Shown here: one piece after another, positions 1 to 7,062 of the stretch
Position numbering within the stretch: position 1 is the first letter of the stretch
How the letters are laid out: the number at the start of each line of letters is the position of its first letter
Assembly (NCBI GenBank): GCA_002329285.1
Contig: DCTO01000095.1
Coordinates: forward strand, 1-21,241
From: Ruminococcaceae bacterium UBA1438
GTDB lineage: Bacteria > Bacillota > Clostridia > Oscillospirales > Acutalibacteraceae
Direction: 5' to 3'
Length of the DNA stretch: 21,241 nt
Notes under the pieces: generated by a model
What the model was told of the DNA's origin: nothing
The model's input: only the letters and a program-made list of their open reading frames with translations
Database searches by the model: none
Translations under genes and position numbers: made by a program

Positions 1-50
1 TCTGCACAACCTGGAGCAGTTCAAATTGCAGACACTCTCTTTAATATTTG

Positions 51-821
51 CTATTTGTGATCTTTAATTCTGCGCAGGGCGTTTTTCTCAAGTCGGCTGA
101 CTTGAGCTTGGCTGATGCCGATTTCCTGCGCAACCTCCATTTGGGTTTTGCCCTGCATAAAGCGCAGATATATAATGTTCTTTTCGCGGGGGTCAAGATT
201 TCGGATTTCATCCTTAATCATAATCTCGTCAATCCAGTCGCTGTCTGTGTTATTGTCGCCAACCTGGTCCATAACATAGATAGTGTCGCCTCCGTCATTA
301 TACACAGGTTCATAGAGTGATAACGGCTCAACAATCGCTTCAAGCGCAAGCACAACATCGCTCTTTTTCATACCAAGCTTATTAGCAATTTCGTCCACAG
401 TTGGCTCGGTTTTATTCTTATTCGTCAGTTCTTCTTTAACCTGCATTGCCTTATATGCAGTGTCGCGCAAACTGCGGCTGACGCGCACAGGATTATCATC
501 CCGAAGATATCTTCTTATCTCTCCAATGCACATAGGGACGGCATACGTTGAAAACTTTACATCAAGGTCAAGATTAAAATTATCAATAGCCTTGATTAAG
601 CCGATAACCCCAACTTGAAAAAGATCATCCATATTTTCACCCCGGTTTTGAAATCTTTGAACAACGGAGAGAACAAGGCGCAGATTTCCCTCAATCAGCT
701 TATCGCGTGCTTTTTTATCACCTGCTCGGCTTTTTCTTAAAAGCTCCATTTTTTCCTTTTCACTTAAAACCTTGATGGTGCTTGTGTTAATTCCGCAAAT
801 TTCAACCTTATTATACTGCAC
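51..821 (-). CDS. sigG: RNA polymerase forespore sigma factor SigG
   Basis: Late forespore-specific sigma-70 family factor; it directs RNA polymerase to genes made in the engulfed forespore. The 256-residue product has the SigG N-terminal signature NKVEICGINTS (residues 4-14), region 2 with NLRLVLSV and DDLFQVGVIGLIKAIDNF, the region 2.4 block KFSTYAVPMCIGEIRRYLRD, the SRSLRD segment, and a region 4 helix-turn-helix TQMEVAQEIGISQAQVSRLE near the C terminus. Length matches the family (about 257-260). The start is a GTG at 821-819 with AGGG nine bases upstream; an ATG two bases further upstream is out of frame. In Bacillus and many clostridia sigG follows spoIIGA-sigE; here it is a separate unit behind the terminator of the neighbouring operon. 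Residue 44 is Glu where B. subtilis SigG has Asn45 (see findings). Identification is secure; absence of sigE beyond the window edge was not testable. Confidence 0.96.
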   Translation of the reverse strand: MQYNKVEICGINTSTIKVLSEKEKMELLRKSRAGDKKARDKLIEGNLRLVLSVVQRFQNRGENMDDLFQVGVIGLIKAIDNFNLDLDVKFSTYAVPMCIGEIRRYLRDDNPVRVSRSLRDTAYKAMQVKEELTNKNKTEPTVDEIANKLGMKKSDVVLALEAIVEPLSLYEPVYNDGGDTIYVMDQVGDNNTDSDWIDEIMIKDEIRNLDPREKNIIYLRFMQGKTQMEVAQEIGISQAQVSRLEKNALRRIKDHK

Positions 822-872
822 ATAATCATTCCCTTATTTCTATGTAATGATTTTTGGGAATTATTTCATTAA

Positions 873-902
873 TATTATGAGCAGAAAGTGGGATTTTTAT
901 AA
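873..902 (-). promoter_or_regulatory. Candidate SigF/SigG-type promoter of sigG
   Basis: On the minus strand, a -35-like TTATA (902-898), an 18-base spacer and CATAATA (879-873) resemble forespore promoters (about GYATA, 17-18 bases, CATNMTA). The -10 matches fully and the -35 in four of five positions. Transcription would start near 866, giving a leader of roughly 45 bases. Inferred from motif and from known SigF/SigG control of sigG in Bacillus; chance matches are possible in such A+T-rich DNA. Confidence 0.4.
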
Positions 903-904
903 TG

Positions 905-934
905 AAAAAAGCACTCTTTTTCAAGAATGCTTTT
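905..934 (-). terminator. Intrinsic terminator of the yfhO/prs-side operon
   Basis: On the minus strand, immediately after the stop of the 940-1611 gene, AAAAGCA-T-TCTT pairs with AAGA-G-TGCTTTT around a GAAA tetraloop, giving a 12-pair stem including one G-U pair. The U-tract TTTTTT overlaps the base of the stem. It separates this operon from sigG. In plus orientation no T-tract follows, so it is not bidirectional. Confidence 0.8.
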
Positions 935-939
935 ATAGT

Positions 940-1611
940 TTAATTTGCGGTTGTTGCTTCGGTTTCTGCCTGCGTTTCCGCTTCAGCTTCGTTTTTTTCC
1001 TGAATTTCATCCAGAAGATCACTAAAGGTTTTCTGATTAAACATATCAACCTTATCGAATACGTCCGTATCAATTCCTGACATAGGTGTGCCGTTTTCCT
1101 CAATCAAAGTTAATGATAACTTATCCCCATGAATGCTGTATTTATAAACAACATTTTGAGCAGTGTTTGGATTTGTTAAGGTTAAAATATCGCCCCTAAC
1201 CGAATAATTACCGCTAAGTGGGAAATTGAAAATATATGATTTATACGTTCCGTCATCAAAAAACTCATAAGCAGAAAGCCCGGAAGCGTTTTGGCTTTGC
1301 CATTTGTTAACAAGCTGATCCTTATGAATTTCGCCTGAAATATATGAAAACGGATTAACGTTATTCACCTTGCTGACAACCGTTAATGTAACCGCGCAGG
1401 CTGCAACAACGGCAATTATGATGATAAGAATAACCTGTTTAATTGAAAAGGTGAGCTTAGCTTTAACCTTTTCGGGCTTCTTTCCTTCATCTTTAGTATC
1501 TGTTTCTTTTTCGTCAGCTTCAGATTCTTCAAAATTCAGTTTGCTGCCAGGAGCGGGCTTCAAAATACCATCTGAATTCAGGCCAAAGTAATCTTTGTTT
1601 TCTTCGCTCAT
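940..1611 (-). CDS. Single-pass membrane protein with lipocalin-like (DUF5640-type) domain
   Basis: Function unknown. The 223-residue product has an acidic, Lys/Glu-rich cytoplasmic N terminus (1-50), one strongly hydrophobic transmembrane segment at about 57-80 (VILIIIIAVVAACAVTL) with basic residues before it, then an extracytoplasmic domain. Residues about 100-170 show the pattern KWQS...YEFFDDGTYKSY...GNYSVRGDILTL...YKYSIHGDKLSLT: W, a DGTY turn, G-x-Y and alternating strands. This resembles small beta-barrel domains of the lipocalin-like DUF5640 kind common in Clostridia. The C-terminal 18 residues are a low-complexity Glu/Ala/Thr tail. The ATG abuts the prs stop (TAAATG); AAGGA lies about 13 bases upstream, inside prs, so translation is probably coupled. 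It shares prs transcription and ends at the terminator at 905-934. A link to PRPP metabolism is not evident. Confidence 0.8.
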   Translation of the reverse strand: MSEENKDYFGLNSDGILKPAPGSKLNFEESEADEKETDTKDEGKKPEKVKAKLTFSIKQVILIIIIAVVAACAVTLTVVSKVNNVNPFSYISGEIHKDQLVNKWQSQNASGLSAYEFFDDGTYKSYIFNFPLSGNYSVRGDILTLTNPNTAQNVVYKYSIHGDKLSLTLIEENGTPMSGIDTDVFDKVDMFNQKTFSDLLDEIQEKNEAEAETQAETEATTAN

Positions 1612-2790
1612 TTATGCTTTCAGTCCTTTTTCTCTTAAAATTGCATCAATCTTCTTTGATGCGTCAAGCAAGGTTGCAACGGATAAATCATGGTTAAGTG
1701 TGTCAAGGAAATATGCAATGTATTTTGAAAGATCAACAGATGTGTACCATTCTCTGGAAAGAAGCTCCGGAGTCTGATAAACGCCGTTTGTTGTGAACAC
1801 TCTTGCAAAAACGCCTTCCTCATAAGCCTTGTCAAATACATCAAGGCCGTTTGCAAATAAGCCAAAGGTTGTGCAAACAAAGATGTTATTAGCGCCAAGC
1901 TCTTTAAGCTTTCTTGCAACCTCAAGCATTGATTCACCGGAGGAAATCATATCGTCAACAATAATGATATCCTTGCCGCAAACGGAATCACCGAGATATT
2001 GATGCTCAACAATCGGGTTTCTGCCGTTAATAACCTGAGTGTAGTCGCGCCTCTTATAGAACATACCGAGATTAACGCCAAGCTGTGTTGCAAAGTAAAT
2101 ACACCTGAAAAGCGCGCCCTCATCAGGAGAAATAATCATAAGGTGATCCTTATCAACTGTAAGATTATCAACGGTGCTTACGAGGGCTTTTATCATTTGG
2201 TATGTCGGCATAACATTTTCAAAGGATTTATGTGGAATTGAGTTCTGCACCCTCTGGTCGTGAGCATCAAAGGTGATGATATTTTCAACACCGAGGCCAA
2301 CAAGCTCCTGCAAAGCCATTGCGCAATCAAGTGATTCGCGGCTTGCTCTTTTGTGCTGGCGTCCTTCATAAAGCATAGGCATAATAACTGAAATGCGTTT
2401 TGCTTTTGAAGAAACGGCAGAGATAATTCTCTTAACGTCGGAATAGTGATCGTCAGGTGATTTCGGAACTGTCATTCCGTACATTTTATAGGTAACGCTG
2501 TAATTAAAGCAATCGGTAACAATGTAAAGGTCATAACCTCTGATGCTTTCGTTAATAACAGCCTTGCCCTCACCACTGCCAAAGCGGGGAACATTAACGT
2601 CAATAAGATAGGTGTCCCTCGTGTAGCCGTAAAAACAAATATTGTCCTTATGCTCGGATGCCTGGTTTTTTCTCCATTCAACAAGATATTTGTCAATCTT
2701 TGCTGCGAGAGCTTCACATCCGGGCATTGCAATAATGCCAAGAGGACCGTATGGTATGTTGTCTAACGGAAGTGCAGTTAATCTTGCCAT
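1612..2790 (-). CDS. prs: Ribose-phosphate pyrophosphokinase, long clostridial form
   Basis: Predicted cytosolic enzyme making 5-phosphoribosyl 1-pyrophosphate from ribose 5-phosphate and ATP, for nucleotide, His, Trp and NAD synthesis. The 392-residue chain is longer than classical Prs (about 310-320). Equivalents of Prs motifs are visible in order: YEGRQHKRASRESL (like the ARQDRK..REPI ATP-site segment), ITFDAHDQRVQN (like TMDLHAAQIQG), SPDEGALFR (like SPDxGG), the catalytic flexible-loop KRR at 246-248, and the PRPP-binding loop DIIIVDDMISSGES at about 274-287 (classical loop DDMIDTxGT). The start chosen is ATG 2790-2788, with AAGGAGA six bases upstream; an in-frame GTG at 2826 would add 12 residues but lacks a good ribosome site. 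A classical prs may exist elsewhere, so this could be a second, specialised copy. Family assignment is strong; exact substrate is inferred. Confidence 0.88.
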   Translation of the reverse strand: MARLTALPLDNIPYGPLGIIAMPGCEALAAKIDKYLVEWRKNQASEHKDNICFYGYTRDTYLIDVNVPRFGSGEGKAVINESIRGYDLYIVTDCFNYSVTYKMYGMTVPKSPDDHYSDVKRIISAVSSKAKRISVIMPMLYEGRQHKRASRESLDCAMALQELVGLGVENIITFDAHDQRVQNSIPHKSFENVMPTYQMIKALVSTVDNLTVDKDHLMIISPDEGALFRCIYFATQLGVNLGMFYKRRDYTQVINGRNPIVEHQYLGDSVCGKDIIIVDDMISSGESMLEVARKLKELGANNIFVCTTFGLFANGLDVFDKAYEEGVFARVFTTNGVYQTPELLSREWYTSVDLSKYIAYFLDTLNHDLSVATLLDASKKIDAILREKGLKA

Positions 2791-2809
2791 AATTATTCTC
2801 CTTTGCTTT

Positions 2810-2848
2810 AGGCGGTGATGCTTCACCTTGCTTTATTTAATTTCGCCT
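2810..2848 (-). promoter_or_regulatory. Leader hairpin upstream of prs ribosome site
   Basis: The predicted prs leader contains GGTGA-AGCA-TCACC (2827-2814 on the minus strand), a perfect 5-base-pair hairpin, flanked by AGGC (2848-2845) and GCCT (2813-2810), which could form an outer stem. The structure ends seven bases before the AAGGAGA ribosome site. It could modulate translation, or be chance; no known riboswitch class is recognised. Confidence 0.3.
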
Positions 2849-2850
2849 GT

Positions 2851-2879
2851 ATTTTACATTATTATTAAATTAATGTAAA
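2851..2879 (-). promoter_or_regulatory. SigA-type promoter of prs overlapping a 9-bp palindrome
   Basis: Minus-strand TTTACA (2879-2874), a 17-base spacer and TAAAAT (2856-2851) match the SigA consensus at five of six positions in each box. A perfect 9-base inverted repeat, TTTACATTA / TAATGTAAA (2853-2861 and 2871-2879), lies within it: one arm contains the -35 and the other overlaps the -10. This is a candidate repressor operator, though part of the symmetry could be due to A+T richness. Predicted start near 2844, leader about 54 bases. Confidence 0.6.
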
Positions 2880-2898
2880 CCTTAATTACACACTTTTA

Positions 2899-2938
2899 AC
2901 TAAATTGTCATCATTTGATTATTTTATTTCAATTTAGT
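2899..2938. repeat. Perfect 9-bp inverted repeat at the 3' end of yfhO
   Basis: ACTAAATTG (2899-2907) and CAATTTAGT (2930-2938) are exact inverted repeats separated by 22 bases; the right arm covers the yfhO stop codon. The stem is A+T-rich and, in the direction of yfhO transcription, is followed by TAAAAG rather than a U-tract, so it is a poor intrinsic terminator. It may act as a 3' mRNA stem or be incidental. Confidence 0.35.
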
Positions 2939-5900
2939 ATTTTTTTGTTCTTTTGTAAAACACATAAGCGGCAAGGAAAATCATTGTTCCGGCGCTTATT
3001 GCGCAGCCTTCTTTCAGGCCTTTGGGAGAATAAGAGTATTCAATTGTGTGTTCGCCCGGCTTTATCATAACGCCAAGCTGGCAATCGCCGATTTCAAAGA
3101 TCTTTTGCTTTTCACCGTCGATATATACGCTCCAGCCCTCATCATAAGGGATTGAGGAATAGAGAACCTTATTATCATTGCTTATAATTGTGCCTTCAAG
3201 CTTTGTGTCAGTTGATTTCGTTATTTCCAATTGCTCTGCCTTGAGATAATTATATCCTGCTTCAAGAATTTCCTGATTAACGCTGTAAGCGTAGATTCCA
3301 ATTCCTGTTTCTCCGTCTTTAAGGCCGTTGCAGTCAACCGTGACATTAATCTGCGCTCCTTCCTCAAAGTAACCAAGATCAATGATATACGGCGTTTCAA
3401 TATTATAATTAAGAACAGAATCTTCAAATGAAACATCAATATTCGATATTTCCTTTCCGTCAATATAAATATATGTGTTGCCGGAGCTTTGAACATCAAA
3501 TGAAAAATCAAGTGTTGAATAATTGCTGCTTGAAGATTTAGTTATCCACTGCGTTCCCATTTCCGTTATTTCATTTCCAAATAAGCCGTTAAAGCTTGTT
3601 CTTGTGAATTTAACGGGGGTAAACACGCCTGAAAAGCCTGTTGCAAGAGTGAAAAAATCCGCCTGAACAGAGAACGGGTTGCCCTCCGCAGTGTTCCATG
3701 CGTCAATTTCTCTGTTAACGCAAAACGCCTTTGGCAAATAATAATCGTTTTCATATATTGAGCATTCTTCGTTAATGTTGTAAAACTTTGTGAAAAGCTG
3801 GATTGACGGACGGGTTCCTTCATTCTTATATATTAGATATTTGATGTTATACATCAGATTATAAACAGGTGTCTGCGTGTTATAAGTGTAACTGTTAATC
3901 CTGTTTCCGTAGTTTCCAAGCGAATACTGCAGCCCGGAATAATCTTCATATGCCATTGAGGAGAAAATGCTCATTCCTTCTAAATCATAAAGGCAATCAT
4001 CCATTCTTGTATTAAGCCGGCATAGCTCATATCTGTAATCGCCATCATCATTTTGCTTTATATAATCAGATGCCGCAGTAAAATCAGAATAGTTTATATT
4101 ATAATCATTAAGGCCATTATAGAAACTCAGAGAATCTGTATTCATATCTCCTATAACAACCTCGCAGATGATTGCGGCAAACATCAGCAAAGAAAGAATC
4201 CCTTTTGAATAGGTTTTATTTTTGATAAGGAATAAAACAAGCGCCCATGCAAGAATAAATCCAAGCGTAATATAAACGGTTGCCTCTCTGAATTTTTCCG
4301 TCGGCAGTTCTGAAGAAACTGCAATAACGGCAATCCATATAAAGGCACATAGACCGATATCTTTCACGCTGACTCCTTTAAAATTAATTAACCCTTTAAA
4401 TGCAACAATTAACAGAATGAATGAATACATATATGAAAATCTGTATGGTAAATCATTCGGAAAATGCATTGCATGCCAGAAAAAGTTTGCATAATTAAGA
4501 TTAAAAGAAAGCAGGAAAAAGGCAATTAAAACAGTGTAAACCGTTTTTTCTTTGATTCTGATTTCCTTGTTTAGTATATAAAGCGGCACAAGCAGCAGGG
4601 TTAAAACGGAGGTGTAAATGTTAGGCAAAACATCATCTCCGCTTGAGCGGATCGTTGTTTTAAGTCCTGCAAAATGCGTTTGAATAAAATCAAACAAGGT
4701 GAAATAAGTGCTTATGCTTGATGGCAAATTATCAGAAGTTGCGCTGCAGCCTTTAAGAATAAAATAAACGGGAACCAAAAATGACGCGCAGATGAGGCCT
4801 GCCAAAACAGATGCAGATGCGAAAACAATGCTGCGGTTTAAGAATCTGTTGTTTTTAATCTTATAAATAAATGCCTTAACTCTTGATTCTTCGGAAGAAA
4901 GCTTAACAGGGTTATCTGATGAGGTTAAAACAAAATATGCAATAAAGTAAACAACAGAAAATATTGCCGTCATATAACCGATATAATAACTTGAATAAAG
5001 GATATAAATGAGAGATGCAAGATAAAGACCAATTTGTCTTTTATTAATAATATTTTCAATTCCGAGGGTGATTAACGGCAGAATCATCATTCCGTCAAGC
5101 CACATAACATTCCAGTAATATGCCAGAAAATATGCGGAAAGGGAATAGATAACTCCGAAAACAGCTGAAGCAGCTGAATGTCTGCCAATGCTTTTCTTAA
5201 TATAGTAGGTGAAGAATGACGCGCTGAAAATGCATTTAAGCCCGGCAATCAGGGTGATTGCAAAGGGAATTTCATCTCTGTCAAAAAGAAATATTAATGC
5301 GGAAAAAGGGCTTGAGAGATAATTGAAATAATTTCCCAGAAAGCTTGATCCGCCTCCGGAAGTCCAGCTGTAAAAAAAGCTTTTATGCTGAACAATTCTG
5401 TCAAAAAGCTCAGTATATAACGGGCCGTATTGATGATATAAATCCATTTTAAGAATGGTTATATCGCCGAAAGGAAAGGCCTTATAAACAGAATATATAA
5501 ATCCGAGAATTCCAAGCGAAGCAAGGCCGGATAAAACGACATATCTGTTATTAAAAAAACGAGTGTATATTCTGCCGTTTTTAAATTCGGCGGCTGGCTT
5601 CAAACAATCAAAAATCAGTATTCTTGAGGCTGCATAGTTAAGCGTTGCAATAAAAACAAAAGAAAAAAGCCATATGGCGGATGATGCAAAATCAGCAGCG
5701 GCGCCGATAAATGAAAACAGAGCAAACAGGCCGAGATGAATCCCTGCGCTTAAAACTGAATAGAGAATCTGAATCAGGGTTTCGCTCAGCGCATTGCTCC
5801 TGAAAACAAAGAATTTTTCAAGAAAGAATAGAATAATCTCTCCAATAATAAATGCAATAAAGCAGGCGGGCTTGGTTTCAAAGCCAAAGAAAGTTTTAAA

Positions 5901-6020
5901 AAGCTGTTTAAATGCAATTATTGAAAGAAATGAAAATAAAACGGTGATTATATAATTTATCATTTCGCCGTTTATAAAAGAATTTGTGCGTCGTTTATTT
6001 GATGAAACAGTAATATCCAT
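2934..6020 (-). CDS. yfhO: YfhO-family GT-C membrane glycosyltransferase with N-terminal GtrA-like domain
   Basis: Large polytopic membrane protein of 1028 residues. Residues about 155-1028 fit YfhO: a first helix, then PFGDITILKMDLYHQYGPLYTEL with the conserved Asp at 193, the SSGGG-like loop SGGGSSFLGNYF, many transmembrane helices to about residue 620, a large extracytoplasmic domain and a final helix at the C terminus (GTMIFLAAYVFY) before a basic tail. B. subtilis YfhO (about 860 residues) transfers sugar from a bactoprenol carrier to lipoteichoic acid on the outer face. Residues about 20-140 are an extra block of four helices ending in FFVFRS and NYAASRILIFD, which resembles the two halves of GtrA/GtcA flippase-type proteins (see findings). 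ATG at 6020 has TTGGAGT seven bases upstream. It is transcribed divergently from spoIIIAA. The sugar and acceptor cannot be told from sequence. Confidence 0.85.
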   Translation of the reverse strand: MDITVSSNKRRTNSFINGEMINYIITVLFSFLSIIAFKQLFKTFFGFETKPACFIAFIIGEIILFFLEKFFVFRSNALSETLIQILYSVLSAGIHLGLFALFSFIGAAADFASSAIWLFSFVFIATLNYAASRILIFDCLKPAAEFKNGRIYTRFFNNRYVVLSGLASLGILGFIYSVYKAFPFGDITILKMDLYHQYGPLYTELFDRIVQHKSFFYSWTSGGGSSFLGNYFNYLSSPFSALIFLFDRDEIPFAITLIAGLKCIFSASFFTYYIKKSIGRHSAASAVFGVIYSLSAYFLAYYWNVMWLDGMMILPLITLGIENIINKRQIGLYLASLIYILYSSYYIGYMTAIFSVVYFIAYFVLTSSDNPVKLSSEESRVKAFIYKIKNNRFLNRSIVFASASVLAGLICASFLVPVYFILKGCSATSDNLPSSISTYFTLFDFIQTHFAGLKTTIRSSGDDVLPNIYTSVLTLLLVPLYILNKEIRIKEKTVYTVLIAFFLLSFNLNYANFFWHAMHFPNDLPYRFSYMYSFILLIVAFKGLINFKGVSVKDIGLCAFIWIAVIAVSSELPTEKFREATVYITLGFILAWALVLFLIKNKTYSKGILSLLMFAAIICEVVIGDMNTDSLSFYNGLNDYNINYSDFTAASDYIKQNDDGDYRYELCRLNTRMDDCLYDLEGMSIFSSMAYEDYSGLQYSLGNYGNRINSYTYNTQTPVYNLMYNIKYLIYKNEGTRPSIQLFTKFYNINEECSIYENDYYLPKAFCVNREIDAWNTAEGNPFSVQADFFTLATGFSGVFTPVKFTRTSFNGLFGNEITEMGTQWITKSSSSNYSTLDFSFDVQSSGNTYIYIDGKEISNIDVSFEDSVLNYNIETPYIIDLGYFEEGAQINVTVDCNGLKDGETGIGIYAYSVNQEILEAGYNYLKAEQLEITKSTDTKLEGTIISNDNKVLYSSIPYDEGWSVYIDGEKQKIFEIGDCQLGVMIKPGEHTIEYSYSPKGLKEGCAISAGTMIFLAAYVFYKRTKKY

Positions 6021-6054
6021 AATTACTCCAATATATAATTAAAATCTAAAATAT

Positions 6055-6083
6055 ATAATAACACATCCGAATTAAATGTTCAA
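6055..6083 (-). promoter_or_regulatory. SigA-type extended -10 promoter of yfhO
   Basis: On the minus strand TTGAAC (6083-6078), a 17-base spacer ending TGT, and TATTAT (6060-6055) form a plausible vegetative promoter: the -10 matches five of six and is preceded by the extended TGn element; the -35 matches four of six. Predicted start near 6048 with a leader of about 28 bases. It lies back to back with the spoIIIA promoter candidate at 6094-6122. Confidence 0.55.
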
Positions 6084-6093
6084 TTGCAAAGTG

Positions 6094-6122
6094 TAATATT
6101 TATTTAGCTGATGTCATATATG
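6094..6122 (+). promoter_or_regulatory. Candidate SigE promoter of the spoIIIA operon
   Basis: TAATATT at 6094-6100 fits the SigE -35 consensus (KMATATT) exactly; after 14 bases comes CATATATG (6115-6122), matching CATACAMT at five of eight positions. SigE control of spoIIIA is established in B. subtilis. A weakness is position: transcription would begin near 6129, essentially at the GAGGTGA ribosome site (6128-6134), giving a leader of only about ten bases. Confidence 0.45.
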
Positions 6123-6138
6123 TAATTGAGGTGAAAAT

Positions 6139-7062
6139 ATGGGTGTATCTCAAATATTGCCAAGCCTTTCAGACGGTATTTGCCTTGCGCTTTCGCAGAT
6201 GCCATCTGATGTACTGCGCCGATTAACGGAATTAAGAATAAGGCGTGACAAGCCCTTGATTTTAGTTTTAGGCTCAAAATCATATTTTATAACAAAAAAC
6301 GGCAAGCTGGTTAATCATATCACAAGCGGAATCTATATTGTTGAGAATGAAGAGCTTGAACTAATTTTTAAAAGGCTTTGCAATTATTCCGTCCACTGTG
6401 AAATTGATAATCTAAAAAACGGTTTTATAACTGCATTAGGCGGGAACAGGGTAGGCGTGTGTTCAACGGCTGTTGTTAATGATGGTAAATTAACCTCAGT
6501 TAAAGATATATCCTCGCTTAACATACGAATTTCAAAGGAAATTAAGGACTGCGCAAAGCCTATTATGAACATGCTTTATATTAACGAACTGCCAAGCATT
6601 ATCGTTGCCGCACCGCCAGCAGGAGGAAAGACAACCTTCCTTCGTGATTTTGCAAGGCTGATTTCCGGAGGATATAATAATTCATTTAAAAAAACAGTGA
6701 TCATTGATGAAAGAAACGAAATTGCATGTAAAAGCAGCTCCGGCATCCTCGCCGATGTCGGAATAAACACGGATGTTATCACGGGATTTTCAAAGAAAAA
6801 GGGTATAGAAATGGCCATTAGAACGCTTTCTCCGGAAATAATTATTTGTGATGAAATATCTTCGCTTGATGAGGCGGAAGAAATTATTGACGGATTTCAT
6901 TGCGGAGTTTCTTTTGCTGTATCCGTTCATGCCAAAAATAGGGAAGATCTGCTGAGCAAAAGAATAATAAAAAAGCTTGTCAGCGAAGGGGAATTCGATT
7001 ATATCGTTTTACTTAATGATTACACAAATGATTTTGAAATTCTGGATGTGAGAAAAAATTGA
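6139..7062 (+). CDS. spoIIIAA: Stage III sporulation ATPase SpoIIIAA
   Basis: Cytoplasmic ATPase of the SpoIIIA channel complex, related to secretion ATPases, acting on the mother-cell side of the outer forespore membrane. The 307-residue length is typical. A nucleotide site is clear: Walker A AAPPAGGKTTFLRD with Lys164, then VIIDERNEIA, and Walker B IIICDEI with Asp238 and Glu239; the downstream SVHAKNREDL segment corresponds to the sensor region. The start ATG has GAGGTGA four bases upstream. It is the first gene of an eight-gene operon and its stop overlaps the TTG start of spoIIIAB. ATP hydrolysis in this family is required for SigG activity in the forespore. Confidence 0.96.
   Translation: MGVSQILPSLSDGICLALSQMPSDVLRRLTELRIRRDKPLILVLGSKSYFITKNGKLVNHITSGIYIVENEELELIFKRLCNYSVHCEIDNLKNGFITALGGNRVGVCSTAVVNDGKLTSVKDISSLNIRISKEIKDCAKPIMNMLYINELPSIIVAAPPAGGKTTFLRDFARLISGGYNNSFKKTVIIDERNEIACKSSSGILADVGINTDVITGFSKKKGIEMAIRTLSPEIIICDEISSLDEAEEIIDGFHCGVSFAVSVHAKNREDLLSKRIIKKLVSEGEFDYIVLLNDYTNDFEILDVRKN

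Noticed and set aside
1..32. TCTGCA (1-6) and TGCAGA (27-32) inverted repeat downstream of sigG, possible terminator.
   Set aside because: Only six base pairs with a long loop and no U-tract in the direction of sigG transcription; left uncalled.
48..320. Open frame on the plus strand across the 3' part of sigG.
   Set aside because: Antisense to a certain gene, with no promoter, ribosome site or family resemblance.
2791..2826. Longer prs reading frame from GTG at 2826.
   Set aside because: No good ribosome site before the GTG, whereas AAGGAGA is ideally placed for the ATG at 2790, and the extra residues cover a leader hairpin.
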